Shown here: positions 1 through 9,560 of the stretch, one piece after another
Layout of the letters: each line of letters begins with the position of its first letter
How positions within the stretch are numbered: position 1 is the first letter of the stretch
Assembly: GCA_902493855.1 (NCBI GenBank)
Contig: CABUQV010000001.1
Coordinates: 62,001-126,000, forward strand
Direction of reading: 5' to 3'
Origin: an uncultured Collinsella sp.
GTDB taxonomy: Bacteria; Actinomycetota; Coriobacteriia; Coriobacteriales; Coriobacteriaceae
DNA length: 64,000 nt
Notes under the pieces: generated by a model
The model's database searches: none
What the model saw: the letters and a program-made list of their open reading frames with translations, nothing else
What the model was told of the DNA's origin: nothing
Position numbers and translations under genes: made by a program

Positions 1-251
1 TGCGGCACCACGCCGATGCGGCGCTTGAGGTCGTAGCGGGCGGGCGTCATGGGCTCGCCAAAGAGCTCGATGGTGCCTTTGTCGTAGGCAAGCAGCTGCA
101 GGATACAGTTGATGGACGTGGTCTTGCCCGAACCGTTGGGTCCGAGCAGGCCAAAGATCTCGCCGGGGGCGATACTCAGGTTAAAGTGGTCGAGCGCGAT
201 AAGGTCGTCGTAGCGCTTGACGAGGTTTTCGACGTGAACGATGTCTGTCAT
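1..251 (-). CDS. ABC transporter ATP-binding protein (3' part cut by window edge)
   Basis: This is the first ~83 residues of an ABC ATPase, starting at an ATG at 251 on the minus strand and running off the window start. The Walker A motif GPNGSGKTT is visible at about residues 38-46, followed by 'RRIGVVP', which leads to the Q-loop. The N-terminal pattern (VENLVKRYDDLIALD, then APGEIFGLLGPNG) matches the one-domain ATPases of drug, antibiotic or CcmA-like exporters, which pair with a separate permease. Walker B, the signature motif and the permease lie outside the window, so the substrate cannot be given. A two-component system starts divergently 200 bp away and is a plausible regulator; such pairs are common in Gram-positive bacteria. 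Confidence 0.9.
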   Translation of the reverse strand, partial: MTDIVHVENLVKRYDDLIALDHFNLSIAPGEIFGLLGPNGSGKTTSINCILQLLAYDKGTIELFGEPMTPARYDLKRRIGVVP

Positions 252-450
252 GAGGCGGCCCTTCCGTTGATTGCGGCCCGGTAGGATTGCATCATCGCAG
301 GAGCCGCCGGCGCGCACCAGTGAGCTTTGTCACGAGTGCGGGGTCTTTGTCGTGCGGCCTGCCGACGCCCCCCGCTTTGCTGCGCGGGAGGAATGTCACG
401 GTTGCGCAGGCGGCCCCTCCACCATGCGCGGCTTCGCGTACAATACCCGT
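252..450. other. Divergent intergenic region (ABC ATPase / histidine kinase)
   Basis: About 200 bp between divergent starts. A TACAAT -10-like hexamer lies at 439-444, only 6 bp before the kinase ATG at 451, and no Shine-Dalgarno sequence precedes that ATG. The kinase mRNA could therefore be leaderless or nearly so. I see no convincing -35 element. Confidence 0.3.
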
Positions 451-1596
451 ATGAACAGGCTTTTCGACAAATCGATCGTGCTGGCGTGCTGTATTGCGGC
501 CGCCATGGGTCTTGCTGTGGACGCTCACCTGGTCGCGGCGTTTTGCCTTGGCGTTATTGCCACCTCACTGGCCGAGGTCGCACAGGGGGAACGCACCCGG
601 CGCGCAAGCGAGGCCGCGAGCTACGCTTACATCATCGCGGCCGTCTTCGTGCCGCCGTTTGTGCCGTTTGCACCCCTTGCCTTCTATGACATCGCGCGAC
701 GCGTGCGCCATGAACGAATCTGGCCCGCACTGGCGATTGGCGCCGTGTTTGTCTGCGCGCTTGTCGCGGACCTTCGTGGCGGCGTGCTCACCACCCGAAC
801 GCTGCTGCTAACCGCCATCCTTTCGGTCGCCGCCACGTTGCTGTCGCTGCGCACCGCGCAGCTGGGGCGCGAACAGGAACGCATGCGTCGCACCCGCGAC
901 AAGCTGCAAGAACGCGCCCTGGCACTCGAGGCACGCAACCGCGACCTCGCCGACCGCCAGGACTACGAAGTCGAACTCGCGACGCTCGCCGAACGCGCTC
1001 GCATCGCGCGCGAGATCCACGATAACGTCGGGCACCAGCTCACGCGCGCTTCACTGCAAGCCGAAGCCTTGCGCGTGGTCCATGCCGACGAGCCTGGCGT
1101 CGCCGCCGATTTCGCCGACGTCAAACGCACGGTTGACGAGGCGCTCCAGCTCGTGCGCACCAGCGTCCACGCGCTCAACGACAACGCCGTCGACCTTTCC
1201 GTGCAGCTCGAACGCATTGTCGAAGGCGCGCGATCGGACGGCGGCCCGCAGATTGGGCTTGAAGTTTTGGCCGAACATGCGCCCGCAAACGTCGCCAACT
1301 GCTTTGCGGCAGTCCTGCGCGAGGCGCTCTCCAACACCATACGCCACGCTTGTGCCCATGCTGTCACCGTACGGTGCATGGAGCACCCGTCGTTTTACCA
1401 GCTCGTTGTTACCGACGATGGCGCGGGCGGTGTCCAAGCAAACGGTCGCGGCGCCGCAGAGGGCATGGGGTTGAGCTCCATGCGCGAGCGCGTCGAGGCG
1501 CTTGGCGGCACCTTCACCGCCGGCCCGCGCGCCGGCGTCGGCGGCTGGCGTGTGTTTGCCACCGTTCCCAAACAGCAAGGAGATGAGGGCCGATGA
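451..1596 (+). CDS. NarL/DesK-type sensor histidine kinase
   Basis: Membrane sensor kinase of 381 residues that should autophosphorylate and pass phosphate to the response regulator encoded next. The N-terminal ~125 residues are hydrophobic membrane segments with no large extracytoplasmic domain. A coiled stretch of charged residues follows, then a HisKA_3 dimerisation domain whose phospho-acceptor is His190 in the motif REIHDNVGH, and a HATPase domain with an N box (REALSNTIRHA) and a G box (GMGLSSMRERV). The frame is open from 271, but the ATG at 451 is preferred because the upstream residues do not resemble a kinase N-terminus. The stop overlaps the regulator start by 4 bp, so the two are translationally coupled. 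The signal sensed is unknown. Confidence 0.9.
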   Translation: MNRLFDKSIVLACCIAAAMGLAVDAHLVAAFCLGVIATSLAEVAQGERTRRASEAASYAYIIAAVFVPPFVPFAPLAFYDIARRVRHERIWPALAIGAVFVCALVADLRGGVLTTRTLLLTAILSVAATLLSLRTAQLGREQERMRRTRDKLQERALALEARNRDLADRQDYEVELATLAERARIAREIHDNVGHQLTRASLQAEALRVVHADEPGVAADFADVKRTVDEALQLVRTSVHALNDNAVDLSVQLERIVEGARSDGGPQIGLEVLAEHAPANVANCFAAVLREALSNTIRHACAHAVTVRCMEHPSFYQLVVTDDGAGGVQANGRGAAEGMGLSSMRERVEALGGTFTAGPRAGVGGWRVFATVPKQQGDEGR

Positions 1597-2222
1597 GGCT
1601 CATCGTTGTCGACGACGACCGCCTAGTGGTCGATTCGCTCAAGATTATCCTGGGCGCCCAGCCGCAGATCGAGGTAGTGGGCACCGGCGCCAACGGCGGC
1701 GACGCGGTCGCGCTCTACGCCGAGCACACGCCCGACATCGCGCTGCTCGACATTCAGATGCCGGGACGTGGCGGCCTATCGGCGGCGCGCGAAATCCTTG
1801 AGCGCGATCCTGCAGCACGCGTGGTGTTTCTGACAACACTCTCGGATGACGAGTACATTGTGTCGGCGCTTAAACTGGGCGCCCGCGGCTACCTGATCAA
1901 AACTGATGTCGCCGCCATTCCGCCAGCGTTGGCGCAGGTCATGGACGGCAAACGCATACTCGAGGGCAAGGCGATCGAGGACATCGATTTTGACGGAACG
2001 GGCGTCGAGGCGGGCGCGCCCCGCCGGCCCGCAGCCTTCGCCAGCCTGACCGACCGCGAGTTCGAAGTCGCCGAGCTCATCGCCCGCGGTCTCGACAACA
2101 AGGAGATCGCTGCCACCGCCTATATGGGCGAAGGCACCGTGCGAAACCACATCAGCTCAATCCTAGCAAAGATGGGCCTGCGCAACCGCACGCAGATCGC
2201 CATCGCCTACCTGCGAGGGTAG
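1593..2222 (+). CDS. LuxR/NarL-family response regulator
   Basis: A 209-residue two-domain response regulator. The receiver domain (about 1-120) shows the acidic pocket DDD at 7-9, the phospho-acceptor Asp53 in 'LLDIQMPG', and a conserved Lys in 'GYLIKTD'. The C-terminal LuxR-type helix-turn-helix (about 145-208) contains 'LTDREFEVAELIARGLDNK' and 'GTVRNHISSILAKM'. It is the partner of the overlapping kinase gene. The divergent ABC ATPase gene is a likely target (inference). Length and domain order are normal for the family. Confidence 0.93.
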   Translation: MRLIVVDDDRLVVDSLKIILGAQPQIEVVGTGANGGDAVALYAEHTPDIALLDIQMPGRGGLSAAREILERDPAARVVFLTTLSDDEYIVSALKLGARGYLIKTDVAAIPPALAQVMDGKRILEGKAIEDIDFDGTGVEAGAPRRPAAFASLTDREFEVAELIARGLDNKEIAATAYMGEGTVRNHISSILAKMGLRNRTQIAIAYLRG

Positions 2223-2280
2223 TTGCCCAAAGGCCAAGCGCCCCGGCATAGCAAAATGGCTGCTACCGCTTTAATGCCAT

Positions 2281-2434
2281 TTCAAAACTATGCCGGTTTA
2301 CGGGCTAAACCCAGGAACCCCGTCCATACTTGCGTTTTTCGGAAAATGACGGCTCGTCTACCTGCGGTTTTATTTTCACAGATATCGGCATGGTTGGGGA
2401 TTCGGAATCCGGCCCCGTAAACCGGCATAGTTTT
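2281..2434. repeat. Palindromic repeat A, copy 1
   Basis: Long imperfect inverted repeat whose arms read CAAAACTATGCCGGTTTACG (from 2283) and CCGTAAACCGGCATAGTTTT (2415-2434). The interior carries 'CTACCTGCGGTTTT'. Related copies lie at 9989-10141 and 25172-25326. It sits between convergent genes next to repeat B copy 1. Confidence 0.85.
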
Positions 2435-2525
2435 TTCGGACGGCCCTGTACGAGCGCCTCCGCAAGCCTCGTGGAACCAAAATGACCCGTTTCCCTCAGT
2501 CCCCGGGGGATCATTTGACGGTGCC

Positions 2526-2687
2526 CGCCACGAAACCGGCCCATCTACTACGTTTGACTCGGTACCCCTGACCATACCTTCATTTTGAACAAAACCGCAG
2601 GCGTACTACCTGCGGTTTTGTTTTCGCGTTTTTTAGCATGGTTGGGGGTAAGGGACTAAACGTAGTAGATGGGCCGGTTTCGTGGCG
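2526..2687. repeat. Palindromic repeat B, copy 1
   Basis: Imperfect inverted repeat with arms containing CCCATCTACTACGTTT (left) and AAACGTAGTAGATGGG (right, 2658-2673), extended by GCCACGAAACCGG/CCGGTTTCGTGGC. At its centre (2591-2619) is a small hairpin, AACCGCAGG/CCTGCGGTT, flanked by A and T runs, which should act as a terminator in both directions. Other copies lie at 9734-9894 and 24910-25070. Confidence 0.88.
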
Positions 2688-2711
2688 AACCCTTCTCGCC
2701 TACGCACAAAA

Positions 2712-2814
2712 GCGCCGCCACGGAGGAGGGAGATACCTCCGTGGCGGCTGGGGGTGGGGGTGGGGGCTATGTTCTGGCTCCCCGCCGGCCGCCCGGGGCC
2801 TTTTGGCCCCGGGC
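2712..2814 (-). terminator. Two hairpins downstream of the surface protein gene
   Basis: GCCGCCACGGAGG pairs with CCTCCGTGGCGGC (2714-2748) and is followed on the minus strand by CGCTTTTG. A second hairpin, GCCCGGGGCC/GGCCCCGGGC with a TTTT loop, lies at 2791-2814. Both fall just after the minus-strand stop at 2828 and probably end transcription of the 6.7-kb gene. Confidence 0.6.
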
Positions 2815-2827
2815 GCTGCCAGCGTGC

Positions 2828-5800
2828 CTAGCGCTTACGGATACCCCAGACCAGGGCTCCGACGCCGGCCATGGCAATGACGAATGCCATGAGCAATGCG
2901 GCGGCCTGCTGGTCACCCGTGGTGGGCAGGAAACCCTTGACCGTCTTGACGATATTCGTCACGGTCTTGGGCGTGCCGGGGTCGGGCGTCGGCACGGGCG
3001 TCTCGGGCTTCTTGTACGTGTTGTTGAACACGATACCCTCAACGCTCTTGTCACCCTTGGTAAAGGCGACGTTCGCCTTGAGGTTGCCCTCGCCGTCATC
3101 GACCACGTTGACGGTCGCGGTAAAGACGGACTTGTCGTAGGTCATACCGGCCTCGTCGCCCTTGACCTCGCTGATGGTATAGACGTACGTACCGGGCTCG
3201 TCGTACTCAAACTTGTCGAAGTTGATCTTACCGTCGGCATCGTTGGTGACGGTGGACTCGATGTCCTCGCCAACGAGCTTAAAGCTAAACTCGTCCTTCT
3301 TGAGCTCACGTCCCTCGAGCACCTTAATGGCGCCGATGGAAACCTGCGTGGGCATGGCGTGATACTTGTTGGTAAAGCCAGCCGACTCGGTAGTTCCCTC
3401 GAGCTTGTGCGTCGCGGTCAGCGTGCCGTCACCATTGTCGGAGACGGTGGTCACGACGGTGTAGGTCGTGCCGTCATAGGTGACGCCCCTGTACTGGCCG
3501 AGCGCGTTGGGGCAAGCCTCGCGCAGCGTGTACGTGTGCGTGCCGGGCGCCTCGTAGTGGATCGGGCTCAGCGTAACGTTGCCGTTGGCGTCGTTGGTGC
3601 CGGTGGCGACAACCACGCCGTCCTCGAGCAGCTCAAACGTGAACTCGCCAGCTGCAAGGTTGCGTCCGGTCAGACGCTTGACCGTCTTGACCTGATCGGT
3701 CACGGACGAATCGGTAGGTGCCACGCCGTAGGTGTTGGTAAACGTGAAGGCAGCACCGTCGTCGCCTTCGCGCTTGACGCTCAGATGCCCGGCACCGTCG
3801 TCAGACACGGTGTAGGAAACCTTGCGCGTGGCGTTGGTGTCATTGGTCACGCCAGGGGCACTACCGGACTCGGTCACCGTGTAAGTAAAGGTGTGCGAGC
3901 GCGGAGCGGTGGGGGCTGCGGGCTCGGGCTCGTCGCTGGGCTCGTCGGCGTTGGCATCGGTGTCGGCCTCGTCGGCCTCTGCCTCGTCGGCCTCTGCCTC
4001 GTCGGCCTCGGCCTTATCGGTCGGATCGTCCGTCACGCCCAGAGCGCGGTTGAGGTCCTCGAGCGTAAAGTGGATCTTGCCAAAGTCCACGTTGCCAGCC
4101 GCGTCGTTGGTTGCGGTCGTGCGCTCGGGCATCGGGGCACTAGCCTCGTCGGCGGTCACGGTAAAGGTGAACTTGCCCGTGATGTCAGCCGGGGTCAGGC
4201 CCTCGACAGCTTGGAGCTTCTTAGTGCCGGTGAGCGCGGCATCGACGGCTTCGGCGCCGTAGACGTTCTCGAACAAGGGCTCGACGCCGCCGTAGTCGAC
4301 CGTTGCCGTCAGGGTACCGTCACCGTTGTCGACGACGATAACCTTAAAGCCAAAGCTCCACGTTGTAGCGGAAACGCCATTCGGCAGCCCGAATAAATCT
4401 TCGTAGGCCGTGTAGTTAATGGTCCAGGCAAGCTTACCGTCCTTATCGGTACGATGGGCAAGCCCAGCCGCCTCAAGATTGGCAAGCATCTCGGTATCGT
4501 AGTGCAGCGCATCAAAGCTCACATGCCCGCCGATATTGGGCTTGAGGTTTTCGTAGCCCACAAGCTCGCCCTGATAGGCAATGCCGAACCAGAACTCGCC
4601 GTCGGCCATCGGACGACCGGTCAGGGTCTTGGTGGCGACAACCTGAGCAGCGGTACCACCAGGCGTATTGGTCGTAGCGCTGTAGCTGTTGTGGAACGGG
4701 ACCAGGGCACTCTCGACCTTGTTCTCACCGCTCTTGTGGACCGTCGTATGCGTACCCTCGGGACCGCCGGAGACGGTCGTCGTGGCGGTAAACGTACCGG
4801 CACCGTCATCGGCAACGGCGATCGTCACGGTACGCACGGCGTCGTCGTAGGTGTAACCGGGCTTGCCGTCATTCTTCTCGGCTACGGTGTACGTGAAGGT
4901 CTCGCCTGCGTCAGCCTGCGTAAACTTGACCTCATGGCCAGCCAGGATGTCGATCAGGCCGACCGTTGCCTCTGCCGTCGCAGGGGACTTGAAGTTGTTG
5001 ACTCCGGGCAGCAGGCCAAGCGCGTTGGCCGAGGCCTCGTCGGCAGGCTTCACGGTAAACGTGAACTGACCCTCGGTCATAGGACGTCCGGAGAGGCTCT
5101 TGCTGAGCTTGAGGCCGCCGGCCGCGGTGTAGTTAAGCTCAGTGCGGTACGTGTTGGTGAAGCGTCCGTTTTCCTTCTTGGTGACATTGGCGGTCAGGTT
5201 GCCCTCGCCGTCCTCGGTCACGGTCACTTCGGCGGTTGCGACATGCGCGTCATACGTCATGCCGACCGTGCTGCCCGCGTTCTCGCGAATCTCGTACTTA
5301 TAGGTTCCAGCGGCTGCGTAGTGAATCTTGCCGAACTTGATGGCGGCGATGCCGTCCTCCGCGTCCTTCTTGCTCACAGTTGCGGTTGCGGGATCGGGCA
5401 GCGGGGCGCCTTCGGGGGCGGTGATGGTAAAGCTGAACTCGTCCCCATCCGTCCAGTCGCGGCCGCTGATGACCTTGCTCAGGTCAAAGTCGAGCTCCGC
5501 ATCGAGCGGGGCCACGCTGTAGGTGTTCTTGAAAGTCGCAGCCGTGGCGTCCTTCAGGACGTGCTCGGCCTTGAGGGTGCCGTCGCCGTTGTCCGTGATG
5601 GTGGTCTCGATGGTGTAGGTCTTGCCGTCGTAAGTGATGCCGCCGGCGTCACCCTTGACCTCGCGCAGCGTGTAGGTGTGCTTGCCGGGCTTGTCGTACT
5701 CGATGGGGCTCATCGTGATCGTGCCGTCGGCGGCGTTCTTGCCGGTGGCGACGACCTTGGCGTCCTCGCCCTCGCCCTCGACGAGCTCGAAGGAGAACTC

Positions 5801-8800
5801 GCCCTCAGTCATGTCGCGGCCGGTCAGGACCTTGGTCGCGGTGATCTGGTCGGTGACGCTGAACTCGTCAGGATTCGGCTTGTAGTTGTTGTTGAACTTC
5901 GCCTCGTCGTCGCCCTTCAGGACATGCTTCGCCTCGAGCGTGCCGTCGCCCTTGTCGGTGATGGTCGTCTCAATGGTGTAGGTCTTGCCGTCGTAGGTGA
6001 TGCCGTTGTTGGCGTCGCCCGGGACCTCGCGCAGCGTGTAGGTGTGCTTGCCGGGCTTGTCGTACTTCACGGCGCTCATCGTGATCTTGCCATCGGCGGC
6101 GTTCTTGCCGGTGGCGACGACCTTGGCGTCCTTGCCCTCGCCCTCGACGAGCTCGAAGGAGAACTCGCCCTCAGCCATGTCGCGGCCGGTCAGGACCTTA
6201 GTCGCGGTAATCTGGTCGGTGACACTCGTCTCGACAGGCGTCACGTTATAGGTATTGGTGAACGTAAATGCCACATCGCCGTCCGGCTTGTGGGATACGC
6301 TCAGATTGCCCTTGCCGTCATCAGTCACGGTGAAGGAAACCTCGCGCGACAGCTTGGCGTCGTTGGTCACGCCAGCGACCTCGCCGGACTCGGTCACGGT
6401 GTAGGTAAAGGTGTGCTCGCGCTTTTCGGGCTTCTCGCCCAGAGCCTTGTTAATGTCGTCGAGCGTAAAGGTAATCTTGCCAAAGTCGACCTTGCCCTTG
6501 GCATCATTGGTAACGCTCGCGTTCGCGGGCATGGGTGCGCCCTCTTCACCGGTCACGGTAAAGGTGAACTTGCCGGCAATGTCAGCCGGGGTCAGGCCCT
6601 TAGGAACCTGCAGATTCTTCTTGCCCACAAGCGATGCCTCGGCAGGCGCGGCAGTGTAGGTGTTCACGAACTCGTTGCCGGCATCGCCGTAGACAGCCGT
6701 CGCCGTCAGGGTACCATCGCCGTTGTCGACAACGGTTACACATGCGTCAATTGCCGACACGGTGGCGCTCACGCCCGCAGGCAGCTTGCCGGTCTGCTCG
6801 GCAGCAATGTAATGAATGGTCCACGTCGGTTTGTCTGAGCTAGCATCAAGCGATGCCTTGTCTTCCTCGACCAGCTTGGCGAGCGACTTGGTCGTGTACG
6901 TCAGCGGACCGAACTCAACCTTGCCACCCTTGTTGGTTGCATCCAGCAGAACCTCGTCGTGCCCCGCATAGCTCAGCGCAAACTTAAATTCGTCATCGGC
7001 CATCGGGCGCCCCGTGAGCGTCTTGGTTGCCTCAAGAGTCAGCGAGGTTTCCGTCTTGGCGCTATAGGTGTTCTTGAACTCGGTCTCGCCCGAGATCTTT
7101 TCAACGTCAGCCTTAAGCCCACCCGTGGCCTTAACCGCCACGGTCACCTTGAACGTGGCAACGTTCTTGCTGTAGGTGATGCCACCAGCGTCGCCCTTGA
7201 CCTCGCGGACCTCATAGGTGTACTCGCCCGGCTTGGCATAAGTAATCTTGCCAAAGTTAATGGCTGCCTTGCCCTTGTCGAGATCGGCATTGGTCACGGT
7301 CGCGGTCGCGGGTGCGGGCATCGGGGCGTCATTCTCGGACGTCGCGGAGAGCTCAAACTTAAACTTGTCCGTATCCGTCCACTCGCGACCCTCGAGCACC
7401 TTGATCAGGCCAAAGCTCGTCTTGGTATCCACCGTTGCCGGCGTCACGTTAAAGCTGATCTTGCCGTTGTTGCCCAGGTAGGAATTGACATGCGTCGCGG
7501 TCGCCTTGGCGGACACGTTGTTCCACTTGGGGTTGAGAACGTCGGTCGCGGTACCAGTGTTGTTGCCGCCCGCACTCTCCTTGGTGGTGTGGAGCTCGTC
7601 GATAAAGGCTAGGCGCGCGGTTCCCACGCTAAACGAAAGGTTGCCGTCCTCGTCAGCAACAATAGCACCGTCAAACTTCGCAGCGTCGCCGCCGATAAAC
7701 TCGATGACGGCAGAGGCGGGCTTGGCCTCGCCGTTTTCGCCCTGCTCCTCAAACTCATCCTTGTAGTAATAGGTGCCGGTATCTGCCAGCGAATTCTTTG
7801 CAGGCTGCGTGCAGTCCTTGTCCGTGTAAATAGGGGTCTGTTTCTGGAAGTAGTAGTAGCGGTTGGTGTCGGCCGGCTCAAAGGTCGCAACCGTATTGCC
7901 CAGATCGCCGGCAGCCCACTTGTTCGCGTAGAAATTCACGGTCTTGGCGCCGTTGGCAACGGTCGTATTGTTCTCGATGTAATCCTTGAGCCCCGTTACC
8001 TTCTCGGGCGTAAACAGGTTGTCGAGCGCAGTGCTCTTCACGCTCGAGGTGTACTTCACGCGGATAGGCTGAGCGCTGTCGACCGAAAGCTTGCCGTCTA
8101 CGGTCTTAAAGTGGCTCAGCGGAATCAACGACGCAGGAATGCTGACCGTTACGACATCGCCCTTCTGGGGATTGTCATCACCAGCACGCTGCACGGTAAT
8201 GAGCAGGTCTTTTGCTTTACCATCGAACTCGTACGTATCGGTCTTGGTTTCTTTGTTGACCGTCTTGCTCGCCTTGGTAAACGGCGTGCCGTTGATGACG
8301 ACCTCGGTGAAGCTGTCGACCTGCATAAAGTCGCCCAGCTCATCGGTAAACGTGATGTAACCGGACTTGGTCGCGTCGTAGCCCTTATCAATTTCGGTCG
8401 GATAAGGCGCCTCCGATGTGATGGCCTGTGAGATGTCGTCGAAGACCTTCTTGAGCTCTTCGGCATCGGTCGCCGACTTGTAGTAGTCGGAGTTTTCCGC
8501 GCGTGCACCATGAGCGTCCCATGCCGTGGCATTGGGGTAGTTGCTCGAAACGGCCTGCATGAACTTGTTCTCTTTTTGGCTTTTTCCCGAATCCTGGATA
8601 CCAGCACTGGGGTTCGCGCCATCAAAGATGCCGATGGTATAAACGGTGGCCTTGCCGTCCTTCATATTCTTAGCAGCTGTCACGGCAGCGTTGGCGACAC
8701 CCGCATCGAATTTATTTTGCTTTGTTGGCGTACCGTCGGTAAAGAACACAATAATCTTCTTGGCGTCTTTGCGGCCATAAGTGGTAGTGATTTTCTCGGC

Positions 8801-9508
8801 CAGCTCTAGGCCATAGTCGGCGCGCGTGGCGCCGGCAGGCTGAATTTGATTAATTGTATTCTTCTTGAGATCATCCGCATTGCTGCCGGAACAGTAGGTC
8901 AATTCTTTCATAACCTGGGTGTAATTGTAGGAGTACCCTCCGTCGCGATACATATTGTTGCCGATATCGTTGGACTTCTTGCCCGCAAACTTAACAATGG
9001 CAACCCTATGCTGCCTATTGACGCCCTCGATGCTCTCATTTTGTTTTGCGATGGTATCGATAAAGCTGTTCGCAGCACTCTTCAGCGCATCGATACGCTT
9101 AGGTGAATCTCCGCCGCCCATATGATCATCCATCGAGCCAGAGGCGTCCAGCACCATCACGATGTCAAGCGGCGTGGTGACTGTCACGGTTGAATTAGAC
9201 GTCGAGGACATCGCCGAAAGCGTAGTCAGGAAGTCCGACTCTTCGTTTCCCTCGGTTGCCATGACCGTCTTGTCGGTCCAGATTCGACCGACGTTTTGAG
9301 TCGTCACCTTATTGCCGCTGTGGCCGGCCGCCCATTTTTCCCAGCGTCCGCTGGTGTCGGGGTCGACGACCGTTCCGCTCACCGCCGGTCCGTCCATTCC
9401 TGTGCTGGACCTAGCGTTGGCCTCGGGCAGCATGGCGAATGCTGCGGCTGGCAATACCAGCACTACGGCCAGTATCACCGCCAAGAGACCCCTCGTGTAC
9501 TTACTCAT
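2828..9508 (-). CDS. Giant LPTTG-anchored VWA surface protein with 11 isopeptide-type repeats
   Basis: A 2226-residue cell-wall protein, probably an adhesin or pilus-like fibre. It has a signal peptide (about 1-32), then a von Willebrand factor A domain with the MIDAS motif DASGS at 121-125. Eleven repeated ~100-130-residue beta domains of the Cna-B / streptococcal pilin isopeptide type follow, recognisable by 'LTGRPM..GEF.F' starts and 'YTYEVREV' strands. The C-terminus has an LPTTG sortase signal at 2194-2198, a hydrophobic segment and a final RKR. Repeats 4 and 5 are almost identical (a recent duplication). The domain near 1825-1870 carries an acidic EADEA insertion. The RBS GAAGGGAGA precedes the ATG. 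It stands alone between repeat clusters; a sortase fragment ends this window at 63.8 kb. Confidence 0.93.
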   Translation of the reverse strand: MSKYTRGLLAVILAVVLVLPAAAFAMLPEANARSSTGMDGPAVSGTVVDPDTSGRWEKWAAGHSGNKVTTQNVGRIWTDKTVMATEGNEESDFLTTLSAMSSTSNSTVTVTTPLDIVMVLDASGSMDDHMGGGDSPKRIDALKSAANSFIDTIAKQNESIEGVNRQHRVAIVKFAGKKSNDIGNNMYRDGGYSYNYTQVMKELTYCSGSNADDLKKNTINQIQPAGATRADYGLELAEKITTTYGRKDAKKIIVFFTDGTPTKQNKFDAGVANAAVTAAKNMKDGKATVYTIGIFDGANPSAGIQDSGKSQKENKFMQAVSSNYPNATAWDAHGARAENSDYYKSATDAEELKKVFDDISQAITSEAPYPTEIDKGYDATKSGYITFTDELGDFMQVDSFTEVVINGTPFTKASKTVNKETKTDTYEFDGKAKDLLITVQRAGDDNPQKGDVVTVSIPASLIPLSHFKTVDGKLSVDSAQPIRVKYTSSVKSTALDNLFTPEKVTGLKDYIENNTTVANGAKTVNFYANKWAAGDLGNTVATFEPADTNRYYYFQKQTPIYTDKDCTQPAKNSLADTGTYYYKDEFEEQGENGEAKPASAVIEFIGGDAAKFDGAIVADEDGNLSFSVGTARLAFIDELHTTKESAGGNNTGTATDVLNPKWNNVSAKATATHVNSYLGNNGKISFNVTPATVDTKTSFGLIKVLEGREWTDTDKFKFELSATSENDAPMPAPATATVTNADLDKGKAAINFGKITYAKPGEYTYEVREVKGDAGGITYSKNVATFKVTVAVKATGGLKADVEKISGETEFKNTYSAKTETSLTLEATKTLTGRPMADDEFKFALSYAGHDEVLLDATNKGGKVEFGPLTYTTKSLAKLVEEDKASLDASSDKPTWTIHYIAAEQTGKLPAGVSATVSAIDACVTVVDNGDGTLTATAVYGDAGNEFVNTYTAAPAEASLVGKKNLQVPKGLTPADIAGKFTFTVTGEEGAPMPANASVTNDAKGKVDFGKITFTLDDINKALGEKPEKREHTFTYTVTESGEVAGVTNDAKLSREVSFTVTDDGKGNLSVSHKPDGDVAFTFTNTYNVTPVETSVTDQITATKVLTGRDMAEGEFSFELVEGEGKDAKVVATGKNAADGKITMSAVKYDKPGKHTYTLREVPGDANNGITYDGKTYTIETTITDKGDGTLEAKHVLKGDDEAKFNNNYKPNPDEFSVTDQITATKVLTGRDMTEGEFSFELVEGEGEDAKVVATGKNAADGTITMSPIEYDKPGKHTYTLREVKGDAGGITYDGKTYTIETTITDNGDGTLKAEHVLKDATAATFKNTYSVAPLDAELDFDLSKVISGRDWTDGDEFSFTITAPEGAPLPDPATATVSKKDAEDGIAAIKFGKIHYAAAGTYKYEIRENAGSTVGMTYDAHVATAEVTVTEDGEGNLTANVTKKENGRFTNTYRTELNYTAAGGLKLSKSLSGRPMTEGQFTFTVKPADEASANALGLLPGVNNFKSPATAEATVGLIDILAGHEVKFTQADAGETFTYTVAEKNDGKPGYTYDDAVRTVTIAVADDGAGTFTATTTVSGGPEGTHTTVHKSGENKVESALVPFHNSYSATTNTPGGTAAQVVATKTLTGRPMADGEFWFGIAYQGELVGYENLKPNIGGHVSFDALHYDTEMLANLEAAGLAHRTDKDGKLAWTINYTAYEDLFGLPNGVSATTWSFGFKVIVVDNGDGTLTATVDYGGVEPLFENVYGAEAVDAALTGTKKLQAVEGLTPADITGKFTFTVTADEASAPMPERTTATNDAAGNVDFGKIHFTLEDLNRALGVTDDPTDKAEADEAEADEAEADEADTDANADEPSDEPEPAAPTAPRSHTFTYTVTESGSAPGVTNDTNATRKVSYTVSDDGAGHLSVKREGDDGAAFTFTNTYGVAPTDSSVTDQVKTVKRLTGRNLAAGEFTFELLEDGVVVATGTNDANGNVTLSPIHYEAPGTHTYTLREACPNALGQYRGVTYDGTTYTVVTTVSDNGDGTLTATHKLEGTTESAGFTNKYHAMPTQVSIGAIKVLEGRELKKDEFSFKLVGEDIESTVTNDADGKINFDKFEYDEPGTYVYTISEVKGDEAGMTYDKSVFTATVNVVDDGEGNLKANVAFTKGDKSVEGIVFNNTYKKPETPVPTPDPGTPKTVTNIVKTVKGFLPTTGDQQAAALLMAFVIAMAGVGALVWGIRKR
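3972..4016. repeat. Three tandem 15-bp units inside the surface protein gene
   Basis: Units TCGGCCTCTGCCTCG at 3972-3986 and 3987-4001, then a variant at 4002-4016. They encode the repeated Glu-Ala-Asp-Glu-Ala pentapeptide on the minus strand. Because 15 is a multiple of three, gain or loss of a unit keeps the frame. Confidence 0.85.
5530..6261. repeat. Two near-identical 366-bp direct repeats in the surface protein gene
   Basis: Adjacent units of about 366 bp encode isopeptide domains 5 and 4. Long identical stretches recur exactly 366 bp apart, for example the run beginning CTCGCGCAGCGTGTAGG at 5660 and 6026. This points to recent duplication or gene conversion and to possible length variation between strains. 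Boundaries are approximate. Confidence 0.75.
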
Positions 9509-9560
9509 CGCGTCTCCCTTCTCGCGGTCTCAGACCTTGCAACAGCCTAAAGTTACGAAA

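Noticed and set aside
3972..4016. CRISPR-like short repeats in the surface protein
   Set aside because: Pure in-frame tandem 15-mers encoding protein, without spacers.
2669..9500. Long plus-strand open frames antisense to the surface protein
   Set aside because: They mirror a GC-biased repetitive coding strand, lack ribosome sites and recognisable motifs, and the minus-strand protein is unmistakable.
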